Assembly: GCA_008360975.2 (NCBI GenBank)
Contig: CM039183.1
Location: forward strand, 56,780,850-56,844,849
Source: Lichenostomus cassidix
Lineage: Eukaryota > Chordata > Aves > Passeriformes > Meliphagidae
Length of the DNA: 64,000 nucleotides
Reading direction: 5' to 3'
Below the pieces are notes generated by a model. It saw nothing but the letters and a program-made list of their open reading frames with translations. It searched no databases and was not told the origin of the DNA. The translations under genes were made by a program, and so were the position numbers. Shown here piece after piece: positions 34,740-47,300 of this stretch (its first letter is position 1; each line of letters starts with the position of its first letter).

Positions 34740-35060
34740 ACTTCTAACTTCATGTTGTGTTAACTGGGCCCTGTTTGTGTTTACTCTTTATATAAACTAA
34801 ACTAAACAGTTTGTCAGTGTATCAGTCCTAATTAATGAATTACCTCCCTTTATTTTTCCTTTATAGCATTGCTGTTGCAGATCCAAAATATTAATAATCA
34901 CCAGTGTGGAGATTTATGAGTCTCCTTATTTTCTAGGCCTTATTGCTGTTTGTGCAGGTGGAGATTTAAATGGCCATATCCATTGCAGAGATTTATAGTC
35001 CAAGTGATTGATGTCACAATTGAGCTAAAAGATTCTTACTGGAGCAAGGATGTCAGAAAA
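34740..35060. promoter_or_regulatory. Possible TCF21 upstream enhancer
   Basis: Dense homeodomain-type AT motifs: TAATTAATGAATTA near 34,831-34,844, and TGATTGATGTCA at 35,005-35,016, which combines a PBX/HOX-like TGATTGAT with a MEIS-like TGTCA. The octamer GAGATTTA occurs three times within 87 bp (34,909, 34,961 and 34,988). This composition is typical of developmental enhancers, but without conservation data it is a guess. Confidence 0.3.
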
Positions 35061-38000
35061 CCAAGTTGAAGTTGCTTCTGTCTCTAAGCATGAATGACCA
35101 GAGAGGGCAAAATCCCATCAAAATTTCAGCATCAGAAATTCCCAGAACAGAATAAATAAAACAGTATTTACTTAAAGCTTTTCCATCAATTATTTTTAAC
35201 TTTACTTTAGTACTTTCTAATCTTTTGTTGTAAAAAGCAGAAGGAATGATCTGGCTTATTAAAAAATGCCTTCAGTATGCTGCTACATATGCATTCTGAA
35301 TATCAAGATGTGCATACACGTGTTATGAGCCTTTAGAATTTCCACACATTTGTAGTTTTTACTTTTTTACACACATTTATAAATCCTCAGAGTCATTAAA
35401 ATTGACCTAATACAGGCCACACACATTTGAGGAGACACAGGATACATTTTTGTATGCATTTTGTGGAGATTATTGCATGTATATGATGTATACTCTCATA
35501 CATATTATACATATGTGTGTATTATAGTATAATATACTTTGGGTTCTTTATGCATATAAATTATTATACACTCTTAAAACAACACATTTATCCATTATTC
35601 CATCTCCAAGGGGGGCAGACTTAAAAAAACAACATACCTTCTAGTCTCGAGGTAATTCCTACTTCCTTGTTTGTTTGTTACATGATTTGAAACTCTGCTT
35701 TTCCACCCTTCCTGCTCCTTATATTTCACCTGGCAAGCCCAGGGTTTGTACTCCTAATCTGACTCCCAGTTTCAATCCTTCTTCCCTCAGCTTCTGCCCA
35801 GTCCTCCTGACTTTCTGAGCAGCACCTGATTTGGAGTAGAGACTGACAGGGTGGAAACCAACCCAGTATTGTGGGAAGGGCAAAACTGGGGTGGCTGCAC
35901 TCACCCAGATAATGGTGGGACCAGTTACTTCTCCAGTTACATGACTGGGACTACAAACTGGCCACTGGGTTAATAACTGGCTGGGAAAGACAGATGGAGC
36001 TAAAGTCCTTTTGGCCTTTTCAGTATATTCACTTCTTTGTTCATGTTTTAAAAAGGAAGTTGAAATGCTGGCATGAGGAACATCAGTGCAAATCTATGGA
36101 TTTACCTGATAGATTACTTTCTCCTCCACATTGCTCTGGTTACACAGGACCATGCATCTCTCTCTTGCTCCTAAGTAAGAGACCCGCTAAGACAGACCAT
36201 TTAGGACATGCTGAGGGTGCTGGGGACAAAGATTCAGGATGCCTGGTCTGAAGGGTGTCAGATAAGTGACACATCACACACATGCTCATGCTGGTCTATA
36301 GCAGGTTACAAATTTCCCTCTAGAAAAGAAGTTCCACTTATACCTCAAATATCCCCATTCCCTGTGCAGGAATAACATGGTAATTTGAGAAAAGATTTGG
36401 AACTTGAGGCCAAGCTTTCTGCAAGTATCACATGGTTTTGCATGGCACAGCTTGCTTTATTTTCTGAGGTTCTTTTGTCATTTATCAAGGCACCATATTT
36501 TCACTACACATTAAACAGTCACCCAAGAAAAAACTCAGATCGTCCAGAGCTGAGGAAAACATATTCAGTTGCTGGTTTTAAAATTACTTGCCCAAGTATA
36601 ATACAGGTGTTTTCCTGTATCTGGAGAACAACCAAGGGAGTCACGCACAGGCAGCCAGCTGATCATGAATCATGTTCAGACAGGTTTGAGCATAATCAGT
36701 AAGAAAAGAACAACTGGATTAGTGTTGTCAAGTTGCAGCTTTAAAAAAAATTCTGGTTGCATTGAGATTTTTCTTGGTCACTCTTGGTCTCACCTGGAAA
36801 CCAAGTGAAATGGTAGGAGGACTTTAGAAGCATACTTTAACATACCTTAAGTAAAATAATTCCAATAATATAATATCTGCAAATAACTAAAACTAATAGC
36901 ATTATTAATATGTTGTTGAGTATGGACAGTGCTGAGGAAGTAGATCAAAATTGTTTGTAGTGGTGGAATAACTTTTTGGAAGGGTCAGGGCACTGAAACC
37001 CTTCCGCGTATCATTTCTAGTGCTATGTGTCTGTTTCTGGTCACAGTTTTGGTTTGAAAGGTAAAAGACGTGAAAAAAACCACAAAACAATACACAAAGA
37101 AAAAAAGTAATGTTGTTGCCAAGAGAGTAAAAAGGCTGTCCTGGAGCACTGGCCCAAGGGGCACATCTTGATATGTGATATCAGCGTCACTATCCCTCCA
37201 CAAGAAATCCCAGTCTCTTACTTCAGAGCTCTGAAAAATCAGAGCTTCTCAAGAAGCTCTTTTCTGGAATAATCCATTGTGGGGAAAAAACCCAACCCAA
37301 CAATACTTCCCTGTATTTTCATTTTAGACTATCTGAAGGTTTTGTGGATGTCTAGAATTGAAAAATTTTAGTCTTATTGATTAGAAAATTTAAAAGGGAA
37401 TAAGCTGTAGTTTCAAGAAAATTTATGTAGAAAATTATGCAGGAGCCATAATTCTATTTCATGTGATTTTTGAAACTTTGAAATTTTGAAACAAACCCAT
37501 TGAAACTCTGGGAAGTGGAGTTCAAGAAAATTTTTTTTAGTGAATATTGAAAAAATATGTTGTGAAATTCAAAATACATAATTCCAGATTTAATATTTTA
37601 ATCTTTTTTGTCACATTAATGACGAAATCTGTGACAAATGTAAGTAGTCTACCACAAGGGAGTACCTGTACATGTAATAACAGGATGGCTTCTACCTCTC
37701 AGACTCATGCCACCTGGTACCTTTTCCTTGAGTGGCTCCACAAAAATCACCAGGGCTGCTCACAGGATAAACCAGCCTGTACGAACAAGAATGGCAAAAA
37801 CTGCCTCTGTAGAATCAAAGTCACGATTAAATGTCCTAATGCCTAAGAGAGATGCTGCCAACAAGGTCAGTTTCTTAATCATGAATTAAGACAGGTCTTA
37901 ATCATCAACTAATCAAATCCTGGTGTGGCTCACATCCCCCTCCTATTCCAGATCTCTGGTGAGGGCTTTGGGACTGCTGCTGTGTTAAGCAATATCTTGC

Positions 38001-38177
38001 TGAGAGCTAGAAGCTCTGTACACCATAAACAAGAAGCATATAATGTATAGAAGCTATTGAAGCAGAAACAAGACAGCTAGTCCTTTCCATGAGTGCTCAG
38101 CTCAAGCTTTCAATGAACTATTCACAGATGTGCTAGTGAATCTCCTTTGGCTGGATGCTTGTATGAAGCTAACTGAG

Positions 38178-38312
38178 GAGAAATTAGCTCAGTTGGTTAG
38201 AACATGGGACTAGTAATGCCAAGGTCATGGGCTTGATCCCTGTGCCATTGACTGGAGAGCTGGACGTGATCATCCTTGTGGGTCCCTTCAACTCAGAATA
38301 TTCTGTGAAACC
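38178..38312 (+). mobile_element. tRNA-Ile-derived SINE with CR1 tail (TguSINE1-like)
   Basis: The first ~73 bases follow tRNA-Ile: A-box TAGCTCAGTTGG at 38,185-38,196, 'ttagaacatgggactagtaa' anticodon arm, 'gccaaggtcatgggcttgat' variable/T arm with a degenerate B-box GGCTTGATCC (38,230-38,239). The anticodon position reads AGT instead of AAT. Then comes a CR1 3' end: 'ctggacgtgatcatccttgt', 'gggtcccttcaactcagaat' and a terminal ATTCTGTG unit. A tRNA-Ile head with a CR1-derived tail is the known build of the passerine SINE TguSINE1, whose retrotransposition depends on CR1 machinery. I could not find a convincing target-site duplication. Confidence 0.85.
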
Positions 38313-41300
38313 TAAGTGGCTGTGTCATGTTTGTTTTATAATTTATTATATTATTTACTCCTCAAAGACAGTGAGGAGAGGTGTCCTCTTCCATCTCTAT
38401 GCAGAGACCATTACTATGCATTGCTTTCAGAATGCATATCCAAAATATTTTTATATCATAAACTGCAGACTCTTTTATGACGTGGTCAAAAGAGAAATAT
38501 GCAAAAAAGCCAATATATCTTATGCAAAGTAGTCATTGAAGGATTAAAGTGCAGGCATAACTGTTTTGTTTTGAGTATCTCTTTCTGTGATGTGTCTTTA
38601 TTGGCTAATGCTTTGCATTTTTGTGACTTTAAGATATGATGAAATTTGTCGATAAGAAATAAGTTCTCTTTGCCTTCCAGTAATTAGCACATTGGATAAA
38701 GTTTTGGAAAATAAAAGATTTTTTTTTTCTCCCCAGAGAGAAGTCTGGAATAGAGGAACACTTTGTAGAGGAGTGGCAGGAGGAATGTCAGCTATTCTGG
38801 TGAAATTTTATTACTTGAATGGTTTATACCATGATGTGTGTATGTGTAGACACAGATTTTGTGAAATCCTGATTCACTTAAAGTGATCTGAAAGTTGGGT
38901 TCCCACAGCATCCATCATTAAATGCAGTAGATTGGTCTGTGTTCTCTGTTCCCATCCAAGTGAAACATCACACTCTGGAACCCACTCTTTGTGGGCTGCT
39001 TTACTCTATTAAAAGTTGAGTTGGCCACAATTTGTGCTGCTGGACTCCCTTGAGCTCCATTTGTCATGGGGGCTTTGCATTTTACCATAGGTGGCCACAT
39101 TAAGCCTTTAAAAACACATGCTGAACTGCAGTGACATAGCTGCAAAAATATTTTGGCTAAAAATACTGATATAATAAACCATCAAATTGACAATATTCAG
39201 CTATCCACATGTGTGAACATACACCGTGGTTCAACCAGCTCAGTAGTCAGCTGAAGAGTGTGTGTGTTGTGGATGAGTCTGAAATGGGAATGTTAGCTGG
39301 CAAGACAAAGGAGAAAGCAGATCACACATCCTACTCAAGTGACATAGAAAGGCCACAGTCACTGTGCATTTCTTTTGACTCTGACAGGCCCTGTACATGC
39401 CTCACAAACTGTGACTCTCAGAGCTCCTGGAACATCCCCAAAGTGGGGTCATGGCACTTTGCCACAGTGCAGTCCTCTGGTTTTATGGTGCATATCGTAG
39501 TTCATAATACATATAGAAAATGATGTTGTTTTAGAAAGTGGTATTGCAAAAGCACATCATAAAAGTCTATTTAAGTAATTTGAAGGAAAAAAAATTAAAA
39601 ATGAACCAGGGGATAGCATACAAAGAGGACCATAAACGTGTGTTTCAGTGGACTCCCACAAGGCTGAGAAAGGACCACAGAACTGAAACTGCAGAAGTGA
39701 GGGAGGAAAAAGCCTCAAGTATGGACTGTGAAGGTAGGCTGGCTCTCTTTCTCCTCCCTGCTCTTCTTTTTTCTTTTGTGTGTGCTGATCTGGGGTGACG
39801 CTCAGACTCCCTGGTACGCAGTTCTTAACTGGGGGTGTGACTAACCCAGAAGGAAAGCTGTTTAAAGGAGGAAAACAGAGAGATGAATCATCAGACCTTC
39901 TGTTGGCCAGGTCCAGCACATTTGTGCAGTTCAGGAAGGGGAAATACAAAACAACATCTAAGAGCTGCACTGAGTCTATCCAAAGCAGAAAAGGCAAGTT
40001 TTTAAAACTGCCATGAAGTTAAGGCATCTGTTCCAAGGGATTAAAGCATCCCTTTTTTTTTAGAAAGAATGGAATATGACTCAGATATATATCTGCTAAT
40101 GTTTTAAAATCATGGGATGATGGTTGAGGCTAGTGTGGAGAGGTATGTTATCCAGAACCTCCTGATTTTAAACAGTAAGGAAGGATTTTGATGCCTTATT
40201 TCAATCTCCATATCATTTCAGCTTGTTCCACCCTGAATGATAGATCTCTGTTTGCCAAATTTTGCATTAAAAAAAGGCAGGTCTCTCTTTCTCACACAGG
40301 CTTTTTGGATTACATAGCAAATTTACCAGACATCACACTAAATTCCATTTAACATATCTCAAAATTTGTTGGCAGAAGTATCTTGATTTGTAATCTGTAA
40401 GGTCTGAACAAAGATGTACTTGTGATCACTAAGAGCTGGATTGACTGTAATTTCCACAGAGTGGAAAAGATGTGTAACATTGCACCCACAAGTTTTCTCT
40501 TAACACTGTGAATGAATTCCTTGAAAAGGTTTTCCATGTATACAAAGCCCTCACTGGGGAGCTGCTCAGCCAGTCTGAGCACAGAGTCTTTAAGGGGAGT
40601 CACAGTGCAAACTTCCATAGGGTGCCAATGCACACTGGATGTTTGGGGCCAGCTTGGGCTCTCTAGGGTGAGATCTGTGTTCTGTCCTGAAGAACTAGCA
40701 ATTCCAGGGAAAGCCTCTGAGAGCTACCTGGTGCAGCACCCACAGCAATATAACACATAATCTTTCTATTTCTCTTCCCCCCATGCCCTGAATTGCTGTA
40801 GTCTTTCATCTCTCCTTGGCAGTGTGTAGCCAGAGCCCTTTTTGAGATGGAAGCCCTGGATTGTTCCCGCGTCTCCAAGTGTTGGTGGAATTAGTTTTGT
40901 AGCTAATGGTTCAGTGATGTGTAACACAACCTTGCTTCTACAATTTATGGTGCAAATTAATGAAGTGCAAACTCAGACTCATTTAAAAGAGACAAACTGT
41001 GATTAAGACTCTACCAGAGACCTGGGTTATGTGCATTGATTTTCTCTTATGTTACAGGCTTTCTAAGTGGTCACAAAAGTGGGATCCTTTCTGCTCCAAT
41101 CTCTCAATGGTAAAAAATGGGATGAGAACACTTCTCTGCTGTACAGAAACATTTTGAGGGGCTTAGACACTATGGTAATGGATACAGAGGGTAGCTAAGA
41201 TAAATAACCTGATAGATGCAAGAAAATGATTGATGTTAGAATACTACAAATATGTTGAAAGCCTAAAATATCTTTGTGATGTCTCCTCATTTCTTGAAAT

Positions 41301-44300
41301 GCCAATTAACATTTTTCACTCAGATACCTGATGTTTACATTGGCGCATTTTTATGCTCACATGTCTTACAAAATGGATACTTGCCTGACTTTGATTTTAG
41401 ATGAAAGCACTCATCTCTCAACCTCATAGTTATTCTGAAAGATAGAAAAGTTGCTTTCATAGGAAGAAAAACAATGAGTTTTGATCCTGCTAGTGATGAG
41501 TGACAAGCCAAAAGTTTAATAAACAGTCCAGGAGTACCATCATTGGTAACACTATAGCACAAGTAGCAAATCACCATTGACTAAATTACTCCAAAGTCCC
41601 CAAGCTCTCTGTGAAGAAAAATAAAGTGTTACTTTGGTTTCCTGTAATCCTTCCTCAGTAAAAACACAGGATTCCCTTAGGAGAGTTAAAATCCATTACT
41701 AGGCTTCTTTATGTCGTTTCGTAACTAATTGTCTCTTCCATGAAGGGTTTTACTTCCTTGAACCATGAGCTAATGCAGACTCTCAGCGTGCACTGAGGCT
41801 GTAGAGACCTCAGCTTCTACACCCATCTTATTTCTGAGTTATTTTTTTCAGTTTCCCCGCTCCACCTCACAACTTTCTAAGACTTTTCTGGTGCTTACCT
41901 GTGCAGAAGCTGTGTCATGTGCAGGATAAGGTGCTCTGAAGCATCTCTTCACAGGGATGTGGGAAGCAGCCAGGCAGGCGCAGCACCCGAAGCAGAGCAC
42001 ATTGTACCACAAGTAGAACGAAGCTGGATTTGTTAGAAGGAGGGTAGAGCTTTCTTTGCTTCCCTGATAGCTGAGCATAAGCTATGTCTTCGCCCTCAAG
42101 GTACTGCTTTTTCCTACAATCACATATCACGACTACTTTCATTTCCCAACACAGTATGCACCCTTCCCTTTTCAGGCTGCTTGTCTCACAGCAAATGTAT
42201 AAATTTTGAAGCTTGTTCTGTCCAGGTTTGTTTCTTGGCGACTTAAATAACTCATTTAACTAAAGCTGCTAAAGAACCTTCTCAAATAATATTCTCTAAT
42301 TTCTGCAGCTGGATGGTTAAAGCACACATTTGTAACTCCAGAAGCTACATCTCAGCTGAGTTTGAGCTCCTCAGTATACAAAAATGAATGCAAATTTTTA
42401 TGAATAGGTAAATGTATTTATGAGCACAGTTTTAGAGGCTGGCCTCTGTAATATATTAGGAGGCCCTTTGATGCTAAACTTACTTGAACATGTGGCTTGT
42501 AATGATACAAGTGACATGATGTGCAAGCAACTATAACACTAGTAATTTCCTTATTGATCTGTCCCTTTCAATTCTGAACTATTGTTATTACAGGAAAGTC
42601 GTAAAATACATATCTTGCTACTTGATTTTTTATTTTCTTTTGAAGAAATGCATGAGGAAAGCTAAACAGCTCCAGAATATACAACCCTATACAAGGTGTC
42701 GGAGAGGGGGGAGGGTGGCTCAGTGATGAATGACCAGTCGTTCAATTGTTTTCTTTCTTGCAGAAATCAGAGACAGAGTACAGTTTATCTTACCCTGACT
42801 TTTAGCAAGACAGATTGCCAGGCAAAACCCCTGGGTTGAAGTCATCTAACCACCAAGTAGAGTAAAGAGGCTATTGCTGTTACCTTTACAAGAGTGGCCC
42901 CCACCCTCAGTGCCTTTTAAAAGTCTGTGGTGTTCCTTTCTGAGGTTCTAATATGAACTTTAGCTACTTTTGCACCATTTTTTATGCTGAACAGAATCTG
43001 GAATTGTTTATTTGGGGTCCAAATGCTCCACTGTTAGATGGACTGAGACTAACTCATCTGTGTGCATCCCTTGCAAACAACAGTCCCTGGTGCAGAATTC
43101 CCCATTACACTGTGTTTCATTCCCCCCATACTTTCTTTCAGCTGCCACTGAACTTGGTTACCTGTAGTTTGAATGTTTCAGGCCTGTGCTACTACACTGG
43201 CATCAGTCAAACCTCTCTTTCACCTCATGGGTATGAACAGAGAGCAGAACTGTTTGCTGAGAGGTGAAAATCCCGAAGTAATGGTGAGCTAACTCCAAGA
43301 CAGGCTGTCATTGTCCCAGATTTTTTTCTGCACTTCCCTTTAGTGGTATTTTTCTTACCAACTCTATTGCAGTAATTTGGAACAATATTTCTGGATGTGG
43401 CATCCTGAATTTATTTTACCTACATTTGAGTGGCAACATAGATCTTAAGTGGCCTTAATCATGTCCTGAAGGCATATTTCCCTGAGACAACTAAAAATTA
43501 ATCAGTAGCTTAAGTCAGCTAAAAAAAAATGGGCCAATGGGCACTTTATTGAACAGTTTCATAAAATTCAGAGGAGCACAAAAGGCAGGACAGACAGAAA
43601 GTGTTAAAAGGGAAAGATGGATGCACTTGCAGTATCTGTTTCTTGCAAGTGACCGTAATGTGTTTATACAGCTCTCAGCCAGGCTAGCGGATAATTAAAG
43701 GAAAGGACTGATACTAGATACTACTCCACCTTATACAGTGTGGTGTGGGGAAAGTCACACAAGTGGGATCATAAGAAAACAGCAACAAATTCCCTTTTCT
43801 TCATTTTGATAAGCTCAATTGCTTCTGCCTTACAGTTAGAAGGGTGCCTGACTTAGTCCACCTTGGTGGGAGGGTGTTAAAAATATACGGACAAAGTTAG
43901 GGTCCAAGTTGATCTTTCAGCATTATAATCATGTATTTTATAAATTCTGACCACGGCAGGAAAAATACCTTTGCTATGGTCCAGTTCAGCAAGATGTACC
44001 CATAAATCCATTATGTACCTATTCCTACAGCTGTAGCCTATACTTTCATCTCAAACGTGACTTTCAGGGAGATCAAGCATGGATCTGAGTCCTTGTCTAA
44101 GCTCAGATAACCAGATTCAGGGTGGGGAGAGAAGTCTTGGCAATGATGTGATTTCGGTGCATGTTTGTGAGTGGGGGAGTAATTACCTGTTCTCTGGCCA
44201 TATGAGAGGTCAAAGAAGACCATCCTCCCTCTGGACTGCCCAGACCACTTGGCCAATTTGTCAAGAATCCCATAGGATAAATATCTGTCTCCAGAGACCT

Positions 44301-47300
44301 TTATAGTGACAAATCCAAATAAATCAGAGTCACTTTTACTGAGCACTTCAGCAGACAGCTCAGATTTAATGAATCAGCCTTCAGACCCCCAAGGAAGATT
44401 TTCTTCCCCAAGCCCAAGGGGAGCAAATACTTGACAAAATTTGCTTGCAGGGTAGAATTCTATCAATCCATTCAGCGATATTTTGTGATTGCTGTTAACA
44501 ATACCAGTGTTATAAAAAGCACTGGGAATGCAGTAAAGAACTTTTAGGGTCAGCTGTATGATCAGTGTGCCCTAAGCAGAGAAAAGGAGGCTGTGATGGA
44601 TCAGATGATTTTCCTCATCACTGATTGAGGGTGGACTTTGCATTCCTTTACTGGTTCCCTTCTGCAGTCTTGACTAGAATTCCCCACCAACATTAAAAAA
44701 AAAAAGAAAAAAAAAGAAATCAACCTTAACCCCCCCACATCACCAAAAGTCATCACCCAGATAAACCTTGCAGGTTAGTTGTTGTGGGTCATTCAAACAG
44801 TTTTAAGGCTTAACATCTTGATCCCCTCTAAAAACTTCCATCTCCATTTCCTTCCCCCCTTTGGGATCCATCCAGATGCCTGCTCAAATACCTGCTGGCG
44901 CCAGAGGAAATTCTCCTGTAACAGATACCCTGCTATGTAAAACCAATATTTTGTTTCCAGGGTCATCCCTTTCACACTCTCACAGATCCTCTTGCTTCAC
45001 CAACCTGCCTCTTGGTCGAGCCAAAACATGAGAAATTGTGAATCCAAAGGGTGAGATTTTGAAGCAGTTTAATAGGCTTGGTGATTGCTAACCCACACAT
45101 TTCCTCACCTTCCTCCTCCTGTTGTGGTAGCCTTGTCTGATAATTTATGTCAGGTTAACAGTCTGCTGGGCAGATACCTCTGCTCACAGTTCAGCAAAGA
45201 GAGAAAAATTGAGTAATTTAACCTGACCCAAAGTGTTCATGGTGATCAGAATGGTAACACCTCTTCTGATTGGCTTGTATCTAATACAAAGGCCTAATAA
45301 GAAGCCTCTTCCAGTGGTGGGGTATAAGTGAGTGCATCAGAACCCAGTGCCAGGTAAAACCATTAAATGAAAAACATTTTTCTGTGTCATTCATATGAAA
45401 ACAAAATAGCAGAAACATTGAGTTTGTAATGGTTGCCCATCTCTTGTTTAGGGAATCATGCTGGCAATAGGAAGTGGATTGGTGTTTGGAATTTGGTCAG
45501 GAACTTCTTGGTTTGACACTCTCCCATTGTACTTGTGGTTTTTATTTATGCTCTCAGGATTTTTACACACTTTACTGATAATCAGCAAATCACTTTATAT
45601 TAATGTGTTTCAATATAATGAGCTTTGTTAATAGTCACATGGGATACTTGAGAAGGGGTTCTTCAGAAAGTTCCAAAATTAAACACTTTTAAAGTGACAG
45701 TTGCTCATTTCCTAATTTATTCTTATAAAACATAATATGGTCAACATATCCAGGATGACAATTGGAGAAAAGTTATTTACTTATATAAAACAGATAATCC
45801 TACTTTTTATGCAACTTTAATGAAGTACAAGGATACAATAACAAGGATTCATTTCAGGCCCTATAGTGGAATTGCAATAATGAAATCTTTGTCTTTTGAA
45901 ATTTTTTATCATGAAGGAAACAAGCAGAACAGATGACTTTTTTCTAATTTTAATCTTTTAAATTAAAAAATAATATACAGAGAATGTCAGGAAACAAATA
46001 TTCTTTTGCCCATGACTGAAAAAAAAGAATTCATAAAATAAATTTTTGCAAAATGGCTGCATGTAAGAATTTGCTGTTGAATGGGCAATTTATTACACTA
46101 GAAATTTGTCATCCAAAATCCTGTGGAATATGCTAGAATGCTTGTTCATTCTTTAAAAGAAGTATCTTCCATTCTAATATAATATATTGCATAAAGTGCA
46201 GAAGAACAGGAGTAAAAATATGTTTTTTTAATGATTAAGGACTGATCTTGTTCCAATTTGAGTCAATGGCAAAACTCCATGGAATTGAGCTGAATATATG
46301 GGTGTAGATAAGACGTTGTTTACTGTGCTTTTGCTTTTTCTGAGAGCAAAATGTAAATGAAATATATTCCTTGCACAAATTAGATTATCCCAAGTCATCT
46401 GCTGACTCCTACTTAAAACCGAGTACAGGGATCTCTCCACATTCTCCTGGAGCTGCAAACCCGAGTGTCTATGCAGCCTTAAAGACACTCTTGCCACTGT
46501 GTGAATTGGCTGTTGCTTCAAAAAAAGGAATGAACACAGTCATGGAACAAGAGTTCATGAGATTTTGCTCGTATATACAAATGAACGTTACATTAATAAG
46601 TTCACCCAGCCCTCTTTCAGCTGCAATTTTTTTTTTAAAGCACCACATGTCTTTCTGCAGAGTCTTCACTTGTTTTAGTACAGCCATGAACAGGGAGAGA
46701 GAAAGTTGTTCCTCCATGTGCCTGCCACATTTGAGCTGAGCAGAAGGAGCACAGACTGCATCACTGTGCTGCAGCAACTGAGTGGGCATTGGCCTAAAAA
46801 AGAGGGAGAAGTAAAAACAACCTTAAGTTATATTCTGCCAACATCAGCCAGGTAACACATGTGGTCGAAGTGAACAGAGATTATGCCAGTGGTGGAAATT
46901 ATTCCTTACAAGAAAGGAAACAGGAATAGAGAAAGCACTCTGCTAGTCTTGGTTTTCCTGAAACATTTATTCGGGATGTAAAACTGCCAGTTTGCACATA
47001 TTTAAGTTGAGACTCAACCAGTCCATCGTAAGATGAACTATTTGCCAAGAGTGCTCTTGTTTTTGTTAACAAAATCTTTGGAAGACAAACAATCTACCTA
47101 ATTTCTTCAGTGGCACAAAACACTGGTTAGCTTGTGTATTGCCTTACTAGCAGAGATGGAGCTGCATGAAAAAACAATTCCCTCTGAAACAGGAGGTAGG
47201 GAACAGCGCTGAAAATGCTACAGAGTAATGTTATTAGGAAGTGTGAAGGAGGAGAAGGGAGTTGTTTACAATAAAATGACTAAATGATTCCTAAGTTTTG

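Larger units (their letters stand above)
33781..38177. other. TCF21 upstream region, no gene seen
   Basis: No exon, RNA gene or transposon is recognised. It contains an exact inverted repeat at 34,232-34,257 and a possible regulatory cluster at 34,740-35,060, both listed separately. The segment 35,440-35,580 is rich in TA and ATATG repeats. Confidence 0.5.

Noticed and set aside
38178..38251. Functional tRNA-Ile gene
   Set aside because: The acceptor stem does not pair, the B-box is degenerate, the anticodon position reads AGT, and the sequence runs straight into a CR1 tail. It is a retroposed element.
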